Part shown: positions 57,291 to 64,000 of the stretch, in pieces
Layout of the letters: the number at the start of each line of letters is the position of its first letter
Numbering within the stretch: position 1 is the first letter of the stretch
Assembly: GCA_019234815.1 (NCBI GenBank)
Contig: JAFALA010000110.1
Coordinates: 25,412 to 89,411, forward strand
Length of the DNA: 64,000 nt
Source: Burkholderiaceae bacterium
Lineage (GTDB): Bacteria; Pseudomonadota; Gammaproteobacteria; Burkholderiales; Burkholderiaceae_C
Direction: 5' to 3'
Program-made: the position numbers and the translations under genes
The notes under the pieces: generated by a model
Told to the model about the DNA's origin: nothing
What the model saw: only the letters and a program-made list of their open reading frames with translations
The model's database searches: none

Positions 57291-58655
57291 TCAAAACTCG
57301 AATGCCAGGCGCAGCCCGCCCCAGTGCCGCCCCTGCACGGTGATGGGCGCAGCCGCCTCCTTCAAAAGGACAAACCGGCCCCCGCCCATGTCACGGCGGT
57401 AGGTCTGCAGCAAGAACGGCCTCTGATTACGCGCCGACGCCAAGCCGGTGCGGTCATTGAAGATGCGCCGGTAGCGGCTGTTGGCGGTATTCCAGACCAG
57501 GTCACCCTGCCGCTGCGGCTGGCAATACTTGCGGTTGTGCGTTGGTACATAACCGTTTCGATCAACGGCAATGCAATACACCACCTTGTCGCTGAGTGCG
57601 AGCAAAGGTTCCTGGACACCCGGAAACACCTGGTCGGCCAACTCGCAAAACGTGGTGGTGTGCTGCTGCGGCTCGGTGCCGGGAATGGGACGGTACTGCT
57701 CGCTGAACAGGTCCGACATGCTGATCTTGTGCTCGGCCACCGCCTGTTCCAGCAGCGCCGACACCTGGGCCGACGCGTCCTGCGCGGCATGGATGTACAA
57801 GGCGTCGTCGACCTCGACGCCGGACGAGGCAATGTCCTCGATCATGCGCTCCGACACGCTCAGGAACCGGTCGCTGCAGCTGAAGGCCAGATCCAGGCTG
57901 CGCGTGGCCTGCTGCACCTCGCGCTCCAGTTCGCCAGAACGCTGCGCCAGCTGCTGGGTCGTGGTTTCGCTCTGCTGTGCAGATTCGGCAATGTGATCGA
58001 CGTCCTTTTCCACCAAGGCAAACGCCTGATGGATGCTGCTTTGCTGGCCTGATCCGCCGTCGCTGCGCAGTTCGCGGCTGAACAGTTCGATCTTGGAGTC
58101 CAGCGCCGCCACGGTGCCCATGATGGCCTTGGACGTCTGCTCGACCTTGCCGGCCAGGTCCTTGACCGCGTCGGCCACCACGCCGAAGCCACGGCCGGCC
58201 TCGCCGGCGCGCTTGGCTTCCACCGAGGCGTTGAAGGCCACCAGCCGGGTCTGCAGGGCAATCTGTGTGATCTCGGTGGCGGCTTCGGAGACCTGGTGCA
58301 AGGTCTCGACGATCCGGCCCACTTCCTGCCCCATGCCATCCAGGACCTCGCGGGCACGCGCGACGGCGTCGCGCGTCTGCGCCGTGGCCTGGCCGATCGC
58401 GGCCTGCGATCGCTGCACCTCGACCAGGTCTTGCGCCAGGGCCCCCATGGCCTGGCCCTGCGCCGTCACGATGCGCTGCGTGTCCTCGAGCACGCCGCGC
58501 ACTTCCGCGGCGTCCCGCCCCAGGCCCGAAACTCCTTTGGACAGCGATTGAATCAGGACATGGTCATTGACATGACTCATTGGTTCCATGGACGCTGCCA
58601 CAGATGCCGGCTCAGCCGGCCGCACGGGCGCTTGTGCCCGCCACCATTTGCTCAT
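57291..58655 (-). CDS. Cytoplasmic methyl-accepting chemotaxis protein
   Basis: A 454-residue chemoreceptor without membrane segments. The N-terminal two thirds form the signalling coiled coil with the conserved tip region ALQTRLVAFNASVEAKRAGE and GRGFGVVADAVKDLAGK. The C-terminal part (about 290-454) is a sensor-like domain with DLFSEQYRPIPGTEPQQH, CIAVDRNGYVPTHNRK and FNDRTGLASARNQRPFLLQT, found in a known family of soluble receptors; its ligand is unknown. It follows fliA on the same strand, separated by an 80-bp gap with a hairpin. Confidence 0.93.
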   Translation of the reverse strand: MSKWWRAQAPVRPAEPASVAASMEPMSHVNDHVLIQSLSKGVSGLGRDAAEVRGVLEDTQRIVTAQGQAMGALAQDLVEVQRSQAAIGQATAQTRDAVARAREVLDGMGQEVGRIVETLHQVSEAATEITQIALQTRLVAFNASVEAKRAGEAGRGFGVVADAVKDLAGKVEQTSKAIMGTVAALDSKIELFSRELRSDGGSGQQSSIHQAFALVEKDVDHIAESAQQSETTTQQLAQRSGELEREVQQATRSLDLAFSCSDRFLSVSERMIEDIASSGVEVDDALYIHAAQDASAQVSALLEQAVAEHKISMSDLFSEQYRPIPGTEPQQHTTTFCELADQVFPGVQEPLLALSDKVVYCIAVDRNGYVPTHNRKYCQPQRQGDLVWNTANSRYRRIFNDRTGLASARNQRPFLLQTYRRDMGGGRFVLLKEAAAPITVQGRHWGGLRLAFEF

Positions 58656-58708
58656 GAGGTCTCCTGCTGTTCTTGCGACTGCGCAGGCCTCGAAAACAAG
58701 CCAAATGG

Positions 58709-58733
58709 AACGAGGGGCTGGCAGCCCCTCGTT
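58709..58733. terminator. Hairpin between fliA and the chemoreceptor gene
   Basis: AACGAGGGGC (58709-58718) and GCCCCTCGTT (58724-58733) form a 10-bp stem with loop TGGCA. TTT follows on the plus strand, giving a good plus-strand terminator. On the minus strand the downstream sequence is TTCCATTTGG, a poor U-run, so it probably only attenuates fliA read-through into the chemoreceptor. Confidence 0.65.
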
Positions 58734-58734
58734 T

Positions 58735-59451
58735 TTACCAGTCCCTCAACTTGACGCGCAAGCGGGCGATGGATTGGCTGTGTAGCTGACAGACACGGCT
58801 TTCCGTCACTTTCAGCACAGCAGCGATTTCTTTCAGGTTCATGTCATGTTCGTAGTACATGCTCATGACGTATTGCTCGCGTTCGGGCAGATTCTTGATG
58901 GCCGACACCAGGGCCTGGCGCATGCGGTGATCCTGCAGCAGGGCCATCGGATTGGAGGCCTCGTCGGCGACGTGGCGGTCCAGGTAATCGTCGTCGCCGT
59001 CGTCGCCGGACATGTCTTCCAGATAGACGAGCTGCGTGCCGCGGACCTTGCCCAGCAGCTCCTGGTAGTCGAGCAAGGACAAGCCCATCTCGGCAGCGAT
59101 CTCCGATTCCTGCGGCGCACGGCCCAGCGTCTGCTCCAGCTTGTGCACGGCCGATTCGATCGAGCGTTGCTGGCGGCGCGTGCCGCGGCTCATCCAGTCG
59201 CCGCCGCGCAATTCGTCAAGCATGGCGCCACGAATGCGTTGGGTCGCAAAGGTTTCGAACTGGACGCCTTGCCCGATGTCAAATCGCGAGAGCGCGTCGC
59301 TCAGGCCGATCATGCCGACCTGGATCAGGTCATCCAACTCCACATTGGCGGGCAGCTTGGCGATCATCTGATGCGCCAGTCGACGCACCAGGCCGCTGTA
59401 CTGGCGGATCAGCGAAGAATTGTCGAGACGACCTTTGGCGGTGTACATCAT
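58735..59451 (-). CDS. fliA: RNA polymerase sigma factor FliA (sigma-28)
   Basis: FliA drives late flagellar and chemotaxis genes. The 238-residue protein begins MMYTAKGRLDNSSLIRQYSG, with sigma region 2 (LDDLIQVGMIGLSDALSRFD, FATQRIRGAMLDELRGGDW), region 3 and a region 4 HTH near LKEIAAVLKVTESRVCQLHSQ. A GGAG ribosome site precedes ATG 59451. Its anti-sigma FlgM is encoded on the same strand further left. It ends the flhA-flhF-flhG-like-fliA run. Confidence 0.97.
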   Translation of the reverse strand: MMYTAKGRLDNSSLIRQYSGLVRRLAHQMIAKLPANVELDDLIQVGMIGLSDALSRFDIGQGVQFETFATQRIRGAMLDELRGGDWMSRGTRRQQRSIESAVHKLEQTLGRAPQESEIAAEMGLSLLDYQELLGKVRGTQLVYLEDMSGDDGDDDYLDRHVADEASNPMALLQDHRMRQALVSAIKNLPEREQYVMSMYYEHDMNLKEIAAVLKVTESRVCQLHSQSIARLRVKLRDW

Positions 59452-59470
59452 CTTCAGCTCCTGCAGCTCC

Positions 59471-60277
59471 TCAAGTCCATGCCGCCTGCGTAGGTAGACG
59501 AGGCGCCGACGGCCGCAAGGGCATGACGTTGTTCGCAGGCTCGGGAATGAGGCCGGGCGTGGAGGCCATCAACAACTCGCGAGCCATGTGACGTATCTCG
59601 GGGGTCAGCGGCGCACTGGGCGGCATCCTGGGGTCGACGCAGGCCCAATCCTTCAGCACGGCGCCCAAGAAGCTGTCGCCGCAGCTGCTGATCTGCTGCG
59701 CGATGCGCTCCGACAGGCGCAACTGCGGCGAGCACGCCAGCAGCAGGCTGTAGACCATCAGGCCGGCGCGCTGCGTCAGCCACTTCATGCCTGCGTAGGC
59801 ATGCGTGACGCTGTCCGATTCGATGTCGGCCATCAGCACCGGCCGGACCTCGCGCGACACCAGCACGCGCGCCAGTTCGGCGGCGCTGGCGTGCAGCAGG
59901 ATCACGTCGGCCTGCGGCGCCGCATGCATGATCGCTTCAAGAAACTGGGCGGCCGAGCCGTTGGCGTTGATGTAGCGCATGGGCAGGCCGCGCGCGGCCA
60001 GGTAGCTCACGCGGGCCGACAGGCGCTCCACGCAGCTGGCCAGGTCCACGGCCGACAACTCGGAGGGCGCAGGCGATTTTTCACCGGCATCCACCACCAG
60101 GGTCTGCAGGCCCAGTTCGGTGAAGGCCGCGCACAGCGATTCGATCAGCACGCCGCCGCTGCTCACGAACGGATTGCTGAGCACGGGAATAACACGCATG
60201 CGCGAGCCCGCGAACATGCGGCGCAAGCCCTGTGCCTGGTCTTGCGGCAGATGGGAAGTGGAGTCGTCGCGCATCAT
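59471..60277 (-). CDS. FlhG-like flagellar protein with degenerate Walker A motif
   Basis: A 268-residue protein between flhF and fliA, the place of flhG (fleN/ylxH), which sets flagellar number and placement. The expected SGKGGVGKT loop is instead LSNPFVSSGGVLIESL (about 33-48), lacking the Walker Lys, so ATP binding as in FlhG is unlikely. The rest shows a Rossmann-like layout (LQTLVVDAGE, ADVILLHASA, RPVLMADIES). ATG 60277 follows the flhF stop by one base. Such altered FlhG forms occur in Burkholderiales by my recollection. Confidence 0.75.
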   Translation of the reverse strand: MMRDDSTSHLPQDQAQGLRRMFAGSRMRVIPVLSNPFVSSGGVLIESLCAAFTELGLQTLVVDAGEKSPAPSELSAVDLASCVERLSARVSYLAARGLPMRYINANGSAAQFLEAIMHAAPQADVILLHASAAELARVLVSREVRPVLMADIESDSVTHAYAGMKWLTQRAGLMVYSLLLACSPQLRLSERIAQQISSCGDSFLGAVLKDWACVDPRMPPSAPLTPEIRHMARELLMASTPGLIPEPANNVMPLRPSAPRLPTQAAWT

Positions 60278-60278
60278 G

Positions 60279-61907
60279 TCAGAACACACCCATGGCGGCT
60301 GCTTGCTCGGCCATCACTGGCGCACCCGCAAAAATCAGATTCACATCGGCGCTGTCCATGCGCCAGGCCGGCGCCGGAACGCTGCGCAAGGCGCGCTGCA
60401 CCAGGGCCTGCGCCGAGAGGCGGTGCCAGTCCTCGGGCACGCGCTGGCCATTGCACACGCCGAGCACCTTCAGCCGGTGGCGGATCAGGGTGTCCAGCGC
60501 CGGTGCGAGCTTCACGGCTTCGTCGATCTTGGACAGGATCACGCCATGGCTGGCATTGGCGTGCCAGGCCGTCACCACGTCCTCGATGGTTTCGCCCTGC
60601 TGAGCGGCATTGAGCACCAGCAGCTTGCGGATGCTGGGATGCACCAGCATGTCCAGCAGCTCCTTGGTCCGGCTGTCGCGCTGCGCCATGCCGGCGGTGT
60701 CGATCAGGACCATCTTCTTGGCCGACAGCAGCTCGAGCAGGTCTTCCAGCGAGGCGCGGTCGTGGGCCGTGTGCACGGGCACGCCCAGGATGCGGCCATA
60801 GGCGCGCAGTTGCTCATGCGCGCCGACGCGATAGGCATCCAGCGTGATCAGGCCGAGCTGTCCGGCACCATGGCGCGCCGCGAACGCGGCGGCGATCTTG
60901 GCGGTGGTGGTGGTCTTGCCGACGCCGGTCGAGCCGATCAGCGCGAACACGCCGCCCTGCTCATCCAGCGGCGCATTCATCTCGTCGGTGACGAGGTTGC
61001 GGGCCAGCACGTTGGCAGCCCAGGCGCCTTCGTCGGGTGCGCCTTCCTTGCCGTCGTCGAACCGCGTCGGGCAGCCTTCGACCAGCTTGCGCACCAGCGC
61101 GGGCGAGAAGCCCACTTCGAGCAGGCGCTGCGTCAGGCGAGCCTGGATGGGCTGGCGCTGCAGCTTTTCCATGAAGGCCAGGGCGCCGAAGCGCGCCTCG
61201 GTCAGGCCCTTCATCGAACGCAGCTCGTTCATCATGTCCTGCTGGTCGCGGCGGCCCGTGCCCGGCAGTCCGGGAATGCCCTGCGCAGCCTTGGCCTCGG
61301 CGGCCACGCGGATCTCGTCGCGCAGCACCGGCGGAGCGCGGCGTGCGGCGGGTGGCGGGGCGGCTTCCGGTTCGGCGCGACGGTTGCTCATGGCCTGCAT
61401 GGCGGCCTGGGCACGCTGCTGGCGTGCCGCCGTCAGCGAAGGCACCGATTCGGGTGCGGGACGCATCTCGCGCGAACCGAATTCGGCGCCCAGCGGATCG
61501 GGCTGGCCGTTGATCTCGGCCTGGCGACGCTTGAGCATGCGTTCGCGCACGTAGTCCTGGAACGAGAGCGTGCTCATCGCGAGGGTCTGCACATCCTGCT
61601 CGACCGGATCGCCGAAGCCCGGCTCGGTGCGCGCGTGCCGCTCGGCAATGCGCGAGGCCAGCCGCGACGAGGCGTTGCCGGACTCGGCGGGGTCAGGTCT
61701 TGCTGCCACGCGGCTGGGCGCTGCCACGCGCGGCGCCTGCGCGGCCACGCGCTCGATCTGCGACATGCCTTCCGGGGCCATGGCCAGCACCTCCACGCCT
61801 TCGGCGCAGGGCTTGTTGGAGAGCACGACGGCGTCGTCGCCAAAGGCCTGGCGCACCAGGGCCATGGCTTCTCTGGAGGTGCGGGCGGTAAAGCGCTTTA
61901 CGTTCAT
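60279..61907 (-). CDS. flhF: Flagellar biosynthesis GTPase FlhF
   Basis: FlhF is an SRP-type GTPase that positions the flagellum. The 542-residue protein has an N-terminal basic B domain (MNVKRFTARTSREAMALVRQ), a Pro/Ala-rich linker (about 60-230), and the NG domain with GSTGVGKTTTTAKI (Gly325-Thr332), LITLDAYRVGAHEQL, VLIDTAGM and ILSKIDEAVKL. Length is slightly above typical (about 400-520) because of the linker. ATG overlaps the flhA stop as ATGA. Confidence 0.95.
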   Translation of the reverse strand: MNVKRFTARTSREAMALVRQAFGDDAVVLSNKPCAEGVEVLAMAPEGMSQIERVAAQAPRVAAPSRVAARPDPAESGNASSRLASRIAERHARTEPGFGDPVEQDVQTLAMSTLSFQDYVRERMLKRRQAEINGQPDPLGAEFGSREMRPAPESVPSLTAARQQRAQAAMQAMSNRRAEPEAAPPPAARRAPPVLRDEIRVAAEAKAAQGIPGLPGTGRRDQQDMMNELRSMKGLTEARFGALAFMEKLQRQPIQARLTQRLLEVGFSPALVRKLVEGCPTRFDDGKEGAPDEGAWAANVLARNLVTDEMNAPLDEQGGVFALIGSTGVGKTTTTAKIAAAFAARHGAGQLGLITLDAYRVGAHEQLRAYGRILGVPVHTAHDRASLEDLLELLSAKKMVLIDTAGMAQRDSRTKELLDMLVHPSIRKLLVLNAAQQGETIEDVVTAWHANASHGVILSKIDEAVKLAPALDTLIRHRLKVLGVCNGQRVPEDWHRLSAQALVQRALRSVPAPAWRMDSADVNLIFAGAPVMAEQAAAMGVF

Positions 61908-63997
61908 GCGGTGCCTCCAATGATGGAGCCGATACGGATGGAATGGGTTTCAGGAATCTCGCTGTGCCCCAGCACCTTCAAGCGCGGTGCGGCGCGGCGC
62001 AGCATGCGGGCCAGCGGCGCGCGGATCGCGTCGGGCACCAGCAGGCAGGCCGGGATGCCGCGGTCTTCCTGCGCCTTGCTGTTGTCGGCGGCGCTGCGCG
62101 TCAAGATGTCGGCCACGCCGGGGTCCAGCGCGGCGCCATTGGGCGAATTCAAGGCCTGCGTCACCATGCGTTCCAGGCCGGGCTCGAGCGCGATCACGTC
62201 GAGTTCGCGTGCCGGGCCGTAGATCTGCTGCACGATGGCCGGTGCAATATGGGTGCGGATGCGGCGCGCCAGTTCGGCCGGATCGGTGATGGTGGCGGCG
62301 TTCTCGGCCAGGCTCTCGACGATGGAGCGCATGTCGCGGATGTGCACGCCCTCCTCCAGCAGGAACTGCAGGACCCTTTGCAATGTGGCGATGCCGACCA
62401 TTTTTGGAATCACGTCTTCGATCAGTTGAGGAGCCAGCTTGGTGAGGTGGTCCACCAGTTGCTGGGTCTCCACCCGACCCAACAGACGGGCCGCGTGGAC
62501 TTGCATCAAGTGTGAGAGATGTGTGGCGATCACGGTCGAGCAATCAACGACCGTAAACCCGGCCATTTGGGCCATTTCCTTGCTGCGGTCCTCGATCCAC
62601 ACGGCCGGCAGGCCGAAGGCCGGATCGGTGGTGGCCGTGCCGATCAGCTTCTGCGTGGCGTGCCCCGGATTGATGGCCAGCCACATGCCCGGATAGGCTT
62701 CGGCCTCGCCGATGATGGCGCCGCGCAGCGTCAGCCGGTACTGGCTGGGGCGCAGGTCGAGGTTGTCGCGGATATGGACGGCCGGCGGCAGGAAGCCGAC
62801 CTCCTGCGCGAACTTGCGCCGCACGCCCTTGATGCGGCTGAGCAGGTCGCCCTCGCGCGTCTTGTCGACCAGCGTGATCAGGCGGTAGCCGACCTCCAGG
62901 CCCAGCGTGTCGACCGGTACCAGGTCGTCCCAGCTGGCTTCGCCGGTGGGTGCGACGGCCGCGGCGGGCACCGCCTGGGCCTTGGCCCTTTCCGCCTCCT
63001 GCTGCGTCTTGCGCAGCCACCACGACAGGTAGCCCAGCACGGAGGCGATCAGCAGGAACACGAAATGCGGCATGCCCGGGATCACGCCCAGCAGGCCGAT
63101 CACGCCCGAGGTGATGGCCAGCGACTTGGCCGAGCCGAACACCTGGCGGCCGATCATGCTGCCGATGTCCTTGTCCTTGCCGACGCGCGACACCACCATG
63201 GCCGCGGCCACCGAGATCAGCAATCCCGGCACCTGCGCCACCAGCGCATCGCCGACGGCCAGCAGGATGTAGCTGTCGGCCGCCTGTCCCGCGCTCAGGT
63301 TGTGCTGCACCACGCCGATGATGAAGCCGCCGACGATGTTGATCACCAGGATCAGGATGCCGGCCACGGCGTCGCCGCGCACGAACTTGCTGGCACCGTC
63401 CATGGAGCCGAAGAAGTCGGCTTCGTCGCTGAGCTCGATGCGGCGGCGCTTGGCCTCCTTCTCGTCGATCAGGCCGGCGTTCAGGTCGGCGTCGACCGCC
63501 ATCTGCTTGCCGGGCATCGCGTCCAGGGTGAAACGCGCGCCGACTTCGGCGATGCGCTCCGCACCCTTGGTGACCACGATGAAGTTGATCACCACCACGA
63601 TGGCGAACACGATCAGGCCGACGGCGAAATTGCCGCCGATCAGGAAGTGGCCGAACGACTCGATCACGTGGCCGGCGGCGCCAGTACCTGTGTGGCCTTG
63701 CAGCAGCACGACGCGGGTGGACGCGACGTTCAGCGACAGGCGCATCAGCGTCGTCAGCAGCAGCACCGTGGGAAATGTCGCGAAGTCGAGCGGTCGGCGC
63801 GTGTAGGCGGCCGCCATCATCACCACCAGCGCCAGCGCGATGTTGAAGGTGAACAGCACGTCCAGCACGAAAGACGGCAGCGGCAGCACCATCATGGACA
63901 GTACCATGACGATGAAGACGGGGGCCATCAGCGCCTTGCCGACCGCGGAGCCGTCGCTGCCGGTGAGCGTGCCCAGGAATTTCTTGAGTTCGTTCAT
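61904..63997 (-). CDS. flhA: Flagellar type III export gate protein FlhA
   Basis: FlhA is the major export-gate membrane protein that hosts the chaperone-substrate docking site. The 697-residue protein has eight hydrophobic segments in its first 330 residues, the FHIPEP-like SLNVASTRVVLLQGH and GDAVAGILILVINIVGG motifs, and a large cytoplasmic C-terminal domain with DCSTVIATHLSHLMQ. It begins at ATG 63997, 3 bp inside the right window edge. First gene in the leftward flhA-flhF-flhG-like-fliA run; flhB likely lies outside. Confidence 0.97.
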   Translation of the reverse strand: MNELKKFLGTLTGSDGSAVGKALMAPVFIVMVLSMMVLPLPSFVLDVLFTFNIALALVVMMAAAYTRRPLDFATFPTVLLLTTLMRLSLNVASTRVVLLQGHTGTGAAGHVIESFGHFLIGGNFAVGLIVFAIVVVINFIVVTKGAERIAEVGARFTLDAMPGKQMAVDADLNAGLIDEKEAKRRRIELSDEADFFGSMDGASKFVRGDAVAGILILVINIVGGFIIGVVQHNLSAGQAADSYILLAVGDALVAQVPGLLISVAAAMVVSRVGKDKDIGSMIGRQVFGSAKSLAITSGVIGLLGVIPGMPHFVFLLIASVLGYLSWWLRKTQQEAERAKAQAVPAAAVAPTGEASWDDLVPVDTLGLEVGYRLITLVDKTREGDLLSRIKGVRRKFAQEVGFLPPAVHIRDNLDLRPSQYRLTLRGAIIGEAEAYPGMWLAINPGHATQKLIGTATTDPAFGLPAVWIEDRSKEMAQMAGFTVVDCSTVIATHLSHLMQVHAARLLGRVETQQLVDHLTKLAPQLIEDVIPKMVGIATLQRVLQFLLEEGVHIRDMRSIVESLAENAATITDPAELARRIRTHIAPAIVQQIYGPARELDVIALEPGLERMVTQALNSPNGAALDPGVADILTRSAADNSKAQEDRGIPACLLVPDAIRAPLARMLRRAAPRLKVLGHSEIPETHSIRIGSIIGGTA

Positions 63998-64000
63998 TGG

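Overview
The window is a contiguous stretch of a GC-rich chromosome from a betaproteobacterium, most likely order Burkholderiales. The evidence is the gene order rng-maf-rlmH-rsfS-nadD-hemF-acyltransferase-purD-yebC, the beta-specific families DUF3460 and DUF1841, a RsfS with a histone-H1-like tail, and the flgMNA / flgBCDEFGHIJKL layout. I cannot name a genus. No insertion sequence, prophage, CRISPR array or rRNA is visible. Coding density is high, with many ATGA-type stop/start overlaps.

Left part (1-28,000): mostly minus-strand housekeeping genes. A TolC-family outer-membrane gene broken by one in-frame TAG enters from the left edge. It is followed by isocitrate lyase (aceA) with a palindromic candidate operator, marC, xerD, queG, and the divergent tsaE-amiC pair. 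Three tandem tRNA-Lys genes have a recognisable promoter and terminator. tcdA comes next, then a tolB-pal-cpoB block without tolQRA, and the rng-to-yebC block for RNA processing, ribosome silencing, NAD, heme and purine synthesis. Then come glnS, a DPP-IV-like peptidase, dusC, a DUF45 metalloprotease, a ferredoxin and minCDE.

Centre (27,982-29,013): about 1 kb without a convincing gene. It carries at least eight exact or near-exact DnaA boxes, AT-rich stretches, and a repeated module (an AATCAAGG motif followed exactly 42 bp later by a perfect TTATCCACA box). Most genes to the left point left. To the right they begin with a rightward run (small basic protein, metG, DUF3460, scpA). This is the best candidate for a replication origin or DnaA-binding locus in the window.

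Right part (32,400-64,000): an orphan LuxR response regulator, an orphan ParA and DUF1841 lead into a flagellar region. flgM-flgN (behind a good sigma-28 promoter) and flgA are on minus; flgB to flgL form one plus-strand run covering rod, hook, rings and junction proteins. A signalling island follows: an EAL-like/HDOD protein overlapping flgL, a HisKA_2 sensor kinase paired with an ANTAR antiterminator-type regulator, a second histidine kinase, an HPt protein, a receiver-PAS-GGDEF-EAL protein, a GGDEF cyclase and a soluble chemoreceptor. The window ends with the minus-strand operon flhA-flhF-flhG-like-fliA. FliA (sigma-28) and FlgM (anti-sigma) are both present, so the window holds the checkpoint that couples hook completion to late flagellar gene expression, surrounded by c-di-GMP and phosphorelay genes that plausibly tune motility.
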